20,205 nucleotides of DNA from a candidate division TA06 bacterium DG_78 (GTDB lineage Bacteria > Hydrothermota > Tepidihabitantia > SM23-42): the NCBI GenBank assembly GCA_001303225.1, contig LJNI01000017.1:1-20205 (forward strand). Direction: 5' to 3'. Position numbers and translations under genes: made by a program. Positions 13,942-20,205 of the stretch are shown piece by piece. The notes beneath the pieces are model-generated. The model saw only the letters and a list, made by a program, of their open reading frames with translations. It was not told where the DNA came from and made no database searches. How positions within the stretch are numbered: position 1 is the stretch's first letter; each line of letters starts with the position of its first letter.

Positions 13942-15994
13942 TGTAGCTAAAAATTTAGGTCTTTCGAGTGCCGCACTGATTAAGTTGCTCGAGGAATTAG
14001 GTATTACTGCGAAGGGACACATGTCGACTCTTACGGAACAAGAAATAAGGAAGGTAAGGGCAAAAATCGCCGAGGGAAAGAAGAGGGTCAAAAGAGAATT
14101 TACCCGTCGGTGGTCAAAGCCTAAGACCAAAGAGAAGAAGAAAAAAATTGACCAGGAGCAAATAAAAGAAACAGTGAAGTCAACGCTCGCAAAACTCGAA
14201 AAACGGGAACCCAAAAAACACTACAAACGTGAAGAAACACCAAAGGTTGAGCCAGTTCCTTCTGAAAAAGTTGTTGAGGTTGTTGATTTTATGACTGTTG
14301 TTGAATTTGCTCAGGCATTGAAGTTACCTGCGAGTGAGGTTATAAAAAAATGTCTTGATCTGGGATTGATTGTGAGTCTCAATCAACGCCTCGATCTCGA
14401 TACTATTTCAGTGCTGTGTGACGAATTTGGCTGTAAAATGAAGGTGGTATCTCCAGAAGAGCAACTCGTAGCTGAAGAAGATGTTGAACAGGTTGAACGA
14501 CCACCAGTCGTTACAGTAATGGGACATGTCGACCACGGTAAGACGACACTCCTTGATGCAATCACAAAACTCCGCGTGGTCGAGACTGAATATGGCAAAA
14601 TAACCCAGCGTATGGCTGCATATCAAATTACCTATAATGACAAATTGATAACCTTCCTCGATACACCTGGCCACGAGGCCTTTACTGCGATGCGGGCGCG
14701 CGGTGCACAAGTGACCGATATTGTTATTCTCGTCGTTGCAGCTGATGATGGTGTAATGCCTCAAACTGTTGAAGCGATAGATCATGCACGTGCTGCAAAT
14801 GTACCAATAATCGTGTGTATAAATAAAATTGACTTACCCAATGCAAATGTTGCGAGGGTAAAGAACCAACTTGCCAATGCAAATGTACTCATAGAAGAAT
14901 TCGGCGGTAACAATATATCGGTTGACGTGTCGGCACTAAGGGGAGAGCGTATTCCTGATTTACTCGATGCCGTATTGGTCAAGGCTGAAGAATTAAATCT
15001 TAAAGCTCCAGTTCGCAAAGCAGCAAAGGGTGTTATAATAGAGGCTCTTCTTGATCGTGGAAAGGGTAATGTTTCTACAGTTCTTATTCAGGAAGGTACC
15101 TTGTATCAGGGAGATTCCTTTGTCTGCGGACCTCATTTTGGCCGGGTGCGGGGTTTACTCGATGAGAAGATGGAACGTGTAGAAAAAGCTGGTCCTTCAA
15201 CTCCAGTGTTTGTTCTCGGGTTTAGTGGTCTCCCTCAAGCAGGTGAGATTTTTCTTGCGGTCGATAGTGATCGCAAGGCTCGTGAACTAGCTAGCCAGAG
15301 AAAACTTTTGGATAGAAGTAGACAAATGGCTGCAAAAGCAAAAGTAACCCTGCTCGATTTACAGGAGAAGATTAAAACTGGTGAGATTAAAGAACTCAAG
15401 ATAATTCTTAAGGCAGATTCTGCAGGATCGGTCGAAGTACTCGACGAAAAATTACAGGAATTAAGTTCGGAAGATGCTACTATTAAAATCATCCATGAAG
15501 GAGTTGGTAAAATCAGTGTCTCAGACGTTCTCCTTGCCGAGGTTACAGGATCAATTTGTGTCGGTTTTCATGTTGGTCCAAATACCGATGCCCTGGATGC
15601 AGCTGAACGTGAAGGTGTTGAGATTCGAACATACCGACTAATATATGAAGCACTCGATGATTTACGTTCTGCGATGCTGGGTATGCTTGAACCAAAGACA
15701 CAGGAAATTTTGATTGGTGAAGCAGAAGTAAGAGAGGTGTTTGATATCGGCAAGGTTGGACAGGTTGCTGGTTGTTATGTACGAGATGGTAAAATTATGC
15801 GAAATGCAGTTGCACGTATAATTAGAAATGGACAAGAGGTTGTCGTTTCAAAGGTCACTTCATTAAAAAGATTCAAGGATGATGTTAGGGAAGTTATAGC
15901 TGGTTATGAATGTGGCGTTGGTTTTGAAAAAATCGGTGATATTCAAAAGAATGATATCATTCAATTTTATAAAATAGAAGAGCAGGCACGATAA
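13919..15994 (+). CDS. infB: Translation initiation factor IF-2
   Basis: A 691-residue GTPase that recruits initiator tRNA to the 30S subunit. An IF2_N domain (about 3-50) and a lysine-rich linker (60-115) lead to a second IF2_N copy (about 124-175), then the G domain: GHVDHGKT (202-209), DTPGHEAF (248-255), NKID (302-305) and SAL in ISVDVSAL. Domains II, III and IV follow, with the C2 fMet-tRNA-binding region at the end. The switch I segment, normally A-G-G-I-T-Q-H-I-G-A-Y, reads [11 protein letters not shown] (225-235); the threonine is kept but flanking conserved residues differ. The protein is shorter than E. coli IF2. The ATG lies in the end of nusA with an upstream GAGGAAGCTGAGG. Confidence 0.97.
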   Translation: MPPKKVHSVAKNLGLSSAALIKLLEELGITAKGHMSTLTEQEIRKVRAKIAEGKKRVKREFTRRWSKPKTKEKKKKIDQEQIKETVKSTLAKLEKREPKKHYKREETPKVEPVPSEKVVEVVDFMTVVEFAQALKLPASEVIKKCLDLGLIVSLNQRLDLDTISVLCDEFGCKMKVVSPEEQLVAEEDVEQVERPPVVTVMGHVDHGKTTLLDAITKLRVVETEYGKITQRMAAYQITYNDKLITFLDTPGHEAFTAMRARGAQVTDIVILVVAADDGVMPQTVEAIDHARAANVPIIVCINKIDLPNANVARVKNQLANANVLIEEFGGNNISVDVSALRGERIPDLLDAVLVKAEELNLKAPVRKAAKGVIIEALLDRGKGNVSTVLIQEGTLYQGDSFVCGPHFGRVRGLLDEKMERVEKAGPSTPVFVLGFSGLPQAGEIFLAVDSDRKARELASQRKLLDRSRQMAAKAKVTLLDLQEKIKTGEIKELKIILKADSAGSVEVLDEKLQELSSEDATIKIIHEGVGKISVSDVLLAEVTGSICVGFHVGPNTDALDAAEREGVEIRTYRLIYEALDDLRSAMLGMLEPKTQEILIGEAEVREVFDIGKVGQVAGCYVRDGKIMRNAVARIIRNGQEVVVSKVTSLKRFKDDVREVIAGYECGVGFEKIGDIQKNDIIQFYKIEEQAR

Positions 15995-15995
15995 T

Positions 15996-16289
15996 ATGTC
16001 TGATTCATTTTATTGTGGTCGTTGTAGTTTAGATCTTCACATTGAAAATTGTCAATCGCTCAAAGCCAAGCGAAGAATTGTATCGAGCCTCAAGGAAAAA
16101 CTGAAAAATCGTTTCAATGTAGCTGTTTGTGAGTACGGTAATTTGTCACTATGGCAGAGAGCTCAGTTAGGTATTGTCGCTTGTAGCAACGACAAGGTTG
16201 TTGTTGATTCGATAATAAAAGCCGTAGTAGGTTATTTAAGCAGAGTACATTCAGTATCTATGCTAGATTTCAAAATAGAAATTTTATAA
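15996..16289 (+). CDS. DUF503 (YlxP-like) protein
   Basis: A 97-residue DUF503 protein, found next to infB and rbfA in many bacteria and of unknown biochemical role; a link to ribosome assembly is often assumed from gene order. The family core is visible as LDLHIENCQSLKAKRRIVSS (charged basic patch at KAKRR), then SLKEKLKNRFNVAVCEYGN and LSLWQRAQLGIVACSND. The start is 1 base after the infB stop and the stop overlaps the rbfA start as TAATG. Confidence 0.93.
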   Translation: MSDSFYCGRCSLDLHIENCQSLKAKRRIVSSLKEKLKNRFNVAVCEYGNLSLWQRAQLGIVACSNDKVVVDSIIKAVVGYLSRVHSVSMLDFKIEIL

Positions 16290-16624
16290 TGAGAAAGGAC
16301 AGAGTGGCATCACTCTTAGAAAGAGAAATATCGTATATCATAACGCAGGATATGAATGACCCACGTTGTCGATTTATTACAGTAACCAAAGTAGTGGTAA
16401 GTTCAGATTTGAAAGAGGCGACTGTTTATTTTTCAAGTCTCGAAAATAAATCAGAATCTCTAGCAACATTGCAAAAGGCTAAGGGTTATATAAAAAGTAT
16501 TTTAGCACATCGTGTAAGATTGAAGTTTTTGCCAGATCTTCACTTTGTCATTGATAATAGTTACGAATATGGAAAAAAGATAGATGAACTCATTGAAAAA
16601 ATTAGTAACGACCATACAGAATAG
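16289..16624 (+). CDS. rbfA: Ribosome-binding factor A
   Basis: A 111-residue RbfA, a cold-responsive 30S maturation factor with a KH-like fold. Seen are REISYIITQDMNDPRCRFITVTKVVVSSDLKEATVY in outline (residues about 12-47, where D-P-R-x-x-F-I-T-V-T is the diagnostic segment), LAHRVRLKFLPDLHFVIDNSYE near the C-terminus (about 74-95), and a final acidic helix. It is translated through the TAATG junction with DUF503. The 3' end overlaps the next gene by 41 bases. Confidence 0.95.
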   Translation: MRKDRVASLLEREISYIITQDMNDPRCRFITVTKVVVSSDLKEATVYFSSLENKSESLATLQKAKGYIKSILAHRVRLKFLPDLHFVIDNSYEYGKKIDELIEKISNDHTE

Positions 16625-17549
16625 TCGACGTATCGTCATCGCTACACATTTTAATCCTGACCTTGATGGCATTTGTGCTGCCTTAGTCTGTGCTTCTCTC
16701 GTAAGGCATTATAAAAAAAGAAATCCAATACTTTTTTGTCAGTCTGCACTACCTTCTCGCTATCGTTTTCTGCTCCATGGAAACAAATTTGTGAAAAAGT
16801 TACCAGATTTTGATTTATTGATTATTGTTGATTCTGCCAAAATTTTGAGGGTGTTCCAAAATATCTCAGAGCGTCAATTAGTGAAACTCAGGTCGAAGAT
16901 AATTATTAATGTCGATCACCACCGAAGTAATGACTCCTTTGGTCGGTTGCAAATTATTAATGGTCGTGCCTCTTCTTCCTGCGAAATCATATATCTGATT
17001 TTTCGAAAATTGGGTATTAAAATTAATAGACAACTTGCTGACGTTTTTTATTGTGGCATTTATGGTGACACAGGTGGATTTATTTATCCTAATACGACAA
17101 AGGAAGCATTGAAAATTGCAAGCGAATTAGTGGAGTTGGGGGTCAAGCCGAGCCCACTCGTTAAAAAAATAAATGTCAAAACACTCGTAGGCACTTTATT
17201 ACTCAGCGAGGTCTTGAATACAATTGAAATTGAAAATGGTGTGGGGATTATGTATCTCACACAAGATATGCTGAAGAAGACTCATGCAAAGATGTCAGAT
17301 TCAGAAAATTTTATTTCATTCTGCCAGGCAATTAATGGTGTCAGAGTTTCGCTTTTCTTGAGGGAAGAAAAGGATGCTACGAGAGTCAGTCTGCGAAGCG
17401 ACGGTATAGTTGATGTCGATGAGTTAGCGAGCCGGTATGGTGGGGGAGGTCACCGCCGTGCTGCTGGAATTCGAATGAGAAAAAACATCACTATAGTGAA
17501 GAAAGAGATACTTGGTGCTGTACATAATGAACTCAAGAAGAAGGCGTAG
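16584..17549 (+). CDS. nrnA: DHH-family bifunctional oligoribonuclease/PAP phosphatase NrnA-like
   Basis: A 321-residue DHH/DHHA1 phosphoesterase. The metal motifs are THFNPDLDG with H22, D26 and D28 (the family form is H-x-N-P-D-G-D), D83 in IIVDSAK, the DHH triad D111-H112-H113, and D162 in GIYGDTGGF. The C-terminal DHHA1 domain has the GGGGHRRAAG RNA-binding motif. Such enzymes degrade nano-RNAs and dephosphorylate 3'-phosphoadenosine phosphate; which activity dominates cannot be read here. The ATG at 16584 overlaps rbfA by 41 bases and gives the normal N-terminus. The gene ends the tightly overlapping part of the operon; a 254-bp spacer follows. Confidence 0.92.
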   Translation: MNSLKKLVTTIQNSRRIVIATHFNPDLDGICAALVCASLVRHYKKRNPILFCQSALPSRYRFLLHGNKFVKKLPDFDLLIIVDSAKILRVFQNISERQLVKLRSKIIINVDHHRSNDSFGRLQIINGRASSSCEIIYLIFRKLGIKINRQLADVFYCGIYGDTGGFIYPNTTKEALKIASELVELGVKPSPLVKKINVKTLVGTLLLSEVLNTIEIENGVGIMYLTQDMLKKTHAKMSDSENFISFCQAINGVRVSLFLREEKDATRVSLRSDGIVDVDELASRYGGGGHRRAAGIRMRKNITIVKKEILGAVHNELKKKA

Positions 17550-17803
17550 AGTGTGTTTTTCTATATAAATTCTAAATTCGGAATCCAATCAAAATTTTGG
17601 TTACTAGTTAATAGGAATAAGGCATCGTTAGTCGTCGACAATAATCGTTTAGGGGCTATGGTTACGCAGCCCGTATCGTCAATCGTTAAGGGGCAACGGC
17701 TTTTAAATACCGTAACCGTAACCCTTTTACGAAACGGGCATCGTAGCCGTATCTATAATCCATTTTTACAGGGCGAGCTGCTACGCCGTAAAACAAATCA
17801 ACG
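17550..17803. other. CpG-rich, repeat-bearing spacer interrupting the operon
   Basis: The only long gap in an operon whose other genes overlap or touch. From 17620 to 17809 it is bounded by a perfect 10-bp inverted repeat, AGGCATCGTT (17620-17629) and AACGATGCCT (17800-17809), the right end of which contains the truB ATG. Inside are a 14-base direct repeat AATCGTT(T/A)AGGGGC (17643-17656, 17681-17694), tandem CGTAACC units (17711-17723) with an inverted GGTTACG (17660-17666), and GGCATCGTAG again at 17738-17747. I count 19 CG dinucleotides in these 190 bases, more than expected for the composition. No ribosome site is visible before truB. A short open frame here looks non-coding. It may be a small mobile repeat or its relic. 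Confidence 0.55.
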
Positions 17804-18445
17804 ATGCCTAATGGAATTCTGTTAATTGATAAACCGGTTGGTTTCAGTTCATTCCAAATTGTACGTCTCTTGAAGAAGCAGTATAAAAAAGTTGGCCACA
17901 CAGGAACTCTCGATCCTATTGCGAGTGGATTGCTGCTTGTTCTCATCGGAAAACAAACAAAGAATTTCCTCATGATGCAGACTTTTGATAAAGAATACGT
18001 CGGTGAGTTTGTGCTCGGTATGTCGACTGATACGTATGATATAAGTGGTGAAAATGTCTACAATTCACAGACATCGGGTATACAAGGTTCGCTTCAGAGA
18101 TTTAATGAGATGGCACAAACATTTGTTGGTGAAATTGAGCAACGCCCTCCTCGTTTTTCTGCTATTAAACAGAATGGTGAGAGATTATATAAGTTGAGTC
18201 GCGCGGGTATTAAGGTGACACCAAAGAGTAGAAAGGTTTTTGTCAAGTCTTTCAGTATCACAGCAATTCGCTTTCCCATCGTAGCATTTCATACTGTTGT
18301 TGGGAAGGGCGTTTACATTCGATCGCTCATCAATGATTTTGGAAATATAATTTGTGGTGGTTCACTATTACTCTCATTACGTCGGGTTAGGATTGGTGAC
18401 TACCATGTAATGCATGCAAAGCGGCTCGGGAATATTCTGTATTGA
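17804..18445 (+). CDS. truB: tRNA pseudouridine-55 synthase TruB, short form
   Basis: A 213-residue TruB that converts U55 to pseudouridine in the T loop of tRNAs. The N-terminus NGILLIDKPVGFSS is the standard family opening, and the catalytic aspartate is D37 in GHTGTLDPIASG. Also visible are QRPPRFSAIKQNGERLY (about 111-127) and GVYIRSLINDFG. It is shorter than the E. coli enzyme and has no C-terminal PUA domain. The ATG lies inside the right inverted repeat of the spacer before it and has no recognisable Shine-Dalgarno sequence, unlike other genes here. A -10-like TATAAT at 17754-17759 has no matching -35. The stop is just before ribF. Confidence 0.92.
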   Translation: MPNGILLIDKPVGFSSFQIVRLLKKQYKKVGHTGTLDPIASGLLLVLIGKQTKNFLMMQTFDKEYVGEFVLGMSTDTYDISGENVYNSQTSGIQGSLQRFNEMAQTFVGEIEQRPPRFSAIKQNGERLYKLSRAGIKVTPKSRKVFVKSFSITAIRFPIVAFHTVVGKGVYIRSLINDFGNIICGGSLLLSLRRVRIGDYHVMHAKRLGNILY

Positions 18446-18453
18446 GTAAAAAC

Positions 18454-19323
18454 ATGAAGGTTTTTATTAACAAAAGCAATATTCTTACGAGAGGGTCACT
18501 ATGTGGCATTGGTAGTTTTGATGGTATTCACCGAGGTCATCAAACAATAGTCGAATATTTAAAAAACCTTGTCCATCCGAGACAAAAAATCGGTATCATC
18601 ACCTTCATTCCCTTACCGTTTTTTGTATTAAAGAAGGCGCCTATCTTTTATCTCACACCCCGAAAAGAAAAGGAAAAAATCTTCAGAGAGATGGGTGTTG
18701 ATTTCATATACTATTTCACATTTACTAAAAAGTTTGCAGAACTGGAACCTGCTGAATTTGTGAAGATCATTGACAAGAAGATTCAACCTTCGATCATCGT
18801 TGTGGGTGAGAATTTCCATTTCGGTAAGGGTAGACGTGGAACTGCACCATTTCTTAAACAGAATTCATACAATATTTTTGAGGTTAAAATTTTAAAGTCC
18901 CTCGACGACGAGGGAACTATATCGAGTACACGCATTAGAGAACTTTTACTTTTGGGGCATATCAAAGCTGCCAATAGGCTCTTGGGACGAGAATACATGG
19001 TATCTGGAACGATAATCAGGGGAAAGGGGAAGGGTGCGCAAATTGGTTTTCCTACAATAAATGTGAAGGTTCCGAAAGATAAACTTTTACCCCTTGATGG
19101 TGTTTATAAAGTGTGCGTCTCGTATGACAAGTACGAATTGCTTGGTGCAATGTTTTGTCGACACACTGTCGTTGAGGTTCATCTCATTAACTTTTCGGGT
19201 GATTTGTATCACAAGGAAGTTGTCATTAAACTTCTAAAACGTATCCGCGATATCGAGGAGTTTCCAGATGATAGTGCACTCAGAGCTGCTATTGCCTCTG
19301 ATGTTAAAAAAGTCAAACGTTAA
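18454..19323 (+). CDS. ribF: Bifunctional riboflavin kinase/FAD synthetase
   Basis: A 289-residue enzyme that makes FMN and FAD from riboflavin. The N-terminal FAD synthetase half has the nucleotidyltransferase motif GSFDGIHRGH, then VGENFHFGKGRRG and ISSTRIREL. The C-terminal riboflavin kinase half has GREYMVSGTIIRGKGKG, the flavin and ATP loop IGFPTINV, and the catalytic-glutamate region VEVHLINF. ATG 18454 is preferred because it gives the family N-terminus MKVF; an alternative TTG at 18442 overlaps the truB stop. It is the last gene of the operon and converges with the cyclophilin gene, with only 17 bases between stops and no hairpin terminator visible. Confidence 0.94.
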   Translation: MKVFINKSNILTRGSLCGIGSFDGIHRGHQTIVEYLKNLVHPRQKIGIITFIPLPFFVLKKAPIFYLTPRKEKEKIFREMGVDFIYYFTFTKKFAELEPAEFVKIIDKKIQPSIIVVGENFHFGKGRRGTAPFLKQNSYNIFEVKILKSLDDEGTISSTRIRELLLLGHIKAANRLLGREYMVSGTIIRGKGKGAQIGFPTINVKVPKDKLLPLDGVYKVCVSYDKYELLGAMFCRHTVVEVHLINFSGDLYHKEVVIKLLKRIRDIEEFPDDSALRAAIASDVKKVKR

Positions 19324-19340
19324 TTATATCCCCTGGTGGC

Positions 19341-19898
19341 CTATTTTTCTACAATCCACACCTTTTCCATGATGACATCATTCAATGGTCTATCATATGG
19401 TTTGCCAGTTGTCGCGACGTCACCAATCTTCTCAACAACATCCATGCCATGTACTACTTCGCCAATGATAGTATAACCGCCATTAAGTCTCGGTTGTGGT
19501 TCCAAGCAAATGTAGAATTGAGAACCATTGGTGTTAGGCCCATGGTTTGCCATAGCGACTGTTCCTTTTAGGTGCTTTAATTGGGGAAGGATTTCATCGG
19601 CTAATTCATATCCTGGAGTACCAGTACCATCGCCCTTTGGACATCCTCCCTGAATGACAAAACCTTTTATGACCCGATGGAATTTCAGCCCATTATAAAA
19701 CCCTTTATTTACCAATTGTACAATATTCTTAACGTTATTGGGAACATCTTGGGCATAGAGTTTAATTTCAACTTCTCCATAGTCCTTGATTAAAATATGC
19801 ATGTACGGTTCTTTCTGTTTCTGGGTGGTTTTGCTCGTACATGTTGAGACAATCGCGAGCGAAGCGAGTACCAAAATAAGTAATATTAAACCTCTCAT
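19341..19898 (-). CDS. Cyclophilin-type peptidyl-prolyl isomerase, predicted lipoprotein
   Basis: A 185-residue cyclophilin catalysing proline cis-trans isomerisation. The first 19 residues form a hydrophobic leader (RGLILLILVLASLAIV) ending in VSTC, so C20 is a likely lipidated cysteine; threonine before the cysteine is less common than G, A or S, which leaves some doubt. The enzyme domain shows FHRVIKGFVIQGG with the catalytic arginine, GTVAMANHGPNTNGSQFYI and NGGYTIIGEV; the tryptophan of human cyclophilin A is absent, as in many bacterial members. It probably assists folding outside the cytoplasmic membrane. The start is ATG 19898 with GGGAGGA just upstream; a longer frame from 19916 would translate that site. 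It has its own promoter. Confidence 0.92.
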   Translation of the reverse strand: MRGLILLILVLASLAIVSTCTSKTTQKQKEPYMHILIKDYGEVEIKLYAQDVPNNVKNIVQLVNKGFYNGLKFHRVIKGFVIQGGCPKGDGTGTPGYELADEILPQLKHLKGTVAMANHGPNTNGSQFYICLEPQPRLNGGYTIIGEVVHGMDVVEKIGDVATTGKPYDRPLNDVIMEKVWIVEK

Positions 19899-19919
19899 CG
19901 TTCCTCCCTTTTTCAAACA

Positions 19920-19947
19920 ATTATATGCAGATATGTAAAAAAGTCAA
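19920..19947 (-). promoter_or_regulatory. Promoter of the cyclophilin gene
   Basis: Minus strand TTGACT (19947-19942), 16-bp spacer, TATAAT (19925-19920). Predicted leader of about 15 nt, mostly ribosome site. The GAGAG hairpin of repeat copy B begins 6 bp upstream of the -35. Confidence 0.82.
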
Positions 19948-19952
19948 ACACC

Positions 19953-20066
19953 AGAGAGCTCTGAATCCAGCCCATGTTAGTATGAGCTGTATTCAGAGCT
20001 CTCGAGATTGCGGTGATTACAGAAAGATTACAGTGATATTTCATTGATCTATTATCGTTGTAATCA
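19953..20066 (+). repeat. Intergenic repeat, copy B: GAGAG hairpin plus conserved 22-mer
   Basis: A hairpin with a perfect 13-bp stem GAGAGCTCTGAAT/ATTCAGAGCTCTC (19954-19966 with 19991-20003), one mismatch and an inner CAGC/GCTG, is followed by the 22-mer at 20022-20043 and a tail TCGTTGTAATC (20055-20065). Its order and sequence match copy A on the other strand at 7022-7125. It lies between the divergent cyclophilin and 20192 promoters. Confidence 0.7.
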
Positions 20067-20112
20067 TAATATAAATCACTGTAATCGGAGATTTCTGGTT
20101 TTCCAGAAATCT
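20015..20112. repeat. GATTACA motif array and hairpin upstream of the last promoter
   Basis: GATTACA occurs at 20015 and 20026 on the plus strand and at 20059-20065 and 20080-20086 on the minus strand; GATTACAGTGAT (20026-20037) and ATCACTGTAATC (20075-20086) form a perfect 12-bp inverted repeat. Directly after it, AGATTTCTGG/CCAGAAATCT (20089-20098 with 20103-20112) forms a hairpin with a TTTT loop, 11 bp before the -35. Neither has a terminator T-tract; an operator or RNA structure is possible. Confidence 0.6.
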
Positions 20113-20123
20113 TCCAAAAAACA

Positions 20124-20151
20124 TTGACAATTGATTGAAATTCGATATAAT
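20124..20151 (+). promoter_or_regulatory. Promoter of the gene starting at 20192
   Basis: TTGACA (20124-20129), 16-bp spacer, TATAAT (20146-20151), both perfect. Predicted start near 20158 and a leader of about 34 nt with GAAGGAGG ahead of the ATG. Confidence 0.85.
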
Positions 20152-20191
20152 TAAATGAATAGCTGACCTATTCGAAGGAGGAACTTTTTAG

Positions 20192-20205
20192 ATGAAAGAA
20201 TATTC
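20192..20205 (+). CDS. Start of an unidentified gene, cut by the window edge
   Basis: Only the first codons M-K-E-Y are visible. The reading is supported by the perfect promoter at 20124-20151 and a GAAGGAGG ribosome site (GGAGG at 20177-20181) 10 bases before the ATG. The product cannot be named. Confidence 0.6.

Noticed and set aside
17754..17759. Internal promoter for truB
   Set aside because: Only a TATAAT-like -10 is present; no acceptable -35 occurs at 15-18 bp.
17553..17825. A 90-codon open frame from a GTG in the nrnA-truB spacer
   Set aside because: It spans the repeat-bearing spacer, overlaps the true truB start, has no ribosome site and resembles no protein family.
19899..19916. 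Six extra N-terminal codons for the cyclophilin
   Set aside because: They would translate the GGGAGGA ribosome site; ATG 19898 gives a clean signal sequence.
20089..20112. Hairpin as a transcription terminator
   Set aside because: Neither strand has a T-tract after the stem, and no gene ends nearby in either direction.

Overview
This is about 20 kb of AT-rich bacterial chromosome (roughly 40% GC by eye), densely coding, with many start/stop overlaps. I see no phage, transposase, CRISPR or RNA genes. The gene set is bacterial: ProS with an insertion domain, NusA, IF2, RbfA, HPF, HPr kinase, a mannose-type PTS EIIA, and a ThiD2-ThiE fusion. The host looks like a poorly characterised, probably uncultivated lineage. 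A candidate phylum such as WOR-3 would fit, but that is a guess from gene style and is not shown by the sequence.

Layout. (1) 1-1918, minus strand: a promoter, then a small ferredoxin-fold-like gene, thiC, and the 5' end of an NtrC-type response regulator. (2) 2080-2334, plus: a single-gene unit for an EF-Tu domain-2-like protein. (3) 2335-2582: non-coding, with nested inverted repeats. (4) 2583-6971, minus: a thiD2-thiE fusion, then, from its own promoter, hpf-hprK-EIIA(Man)-acyl-CoA synthetase with overlapping or nearly touching genes. (5) 6972-7591: intergenic sequence around a cold-shock gene with a long leader and a strong terminator, next to one copy of an intergenic repeat. (6) 7592-9237, minus: a coupled pair, a pyruvate-kinase-C-terminal-like protein and a DUF362 protein. 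(7) 9309-10409, minus: a minimal ATP-dependent DNA ligase core and an unrecognised basic protein. (8) 10508-19323, plus: a translation and RNA operon, proS-rimP-nusA-infB-DUF503-rbfA-nrnA-truB-ribF, interrupted once by a CpG-rich, repeat-bearing 254-bp spacer before truB. (9) 19341-19898, minus: a lipoprotein-like cyclophilin. (10) 19899-20191: a highly structured divergent intergenic region leading to a gene cut by the window edge.

How the parts work together. The proS-ribF block supplies translation initiation (IF2), 30S maturation (RimP, RbfA), transcription elongation and antitermination (NusA), RNA turnover (NrnA), tRNA modification (TruB), tRNA charging (ProS) and flavin cofactors (RibF). 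ThiC makes the thiamin pyrimidine, and the ThiD2-ThiE protein would phosphorylate and couple it. HPF-HprK-EIIA resembles the regulatory PTS cluster linked to rpoN in Proteobacteria, and the first gene in the window looks like a sigma-54 activator.

The main signals beyond ordinary genes are these. Ten readable sigma-70-type promoters are present, nine with exactly 16 bp between -35 and -10. Three of them (thiE, proS, ligase) place the start codon 5-7 bp after the -10, implying leaderless mRNAs. A previously unlabelled intergenic repeat (a GAGAG hairpin plus a conserved 22-mer) occurs at 7022-7125 and 19953-20066, with a hairpin-only relative at 10442-10470. Both thi transcription units lack room for a TPP riboswitch.
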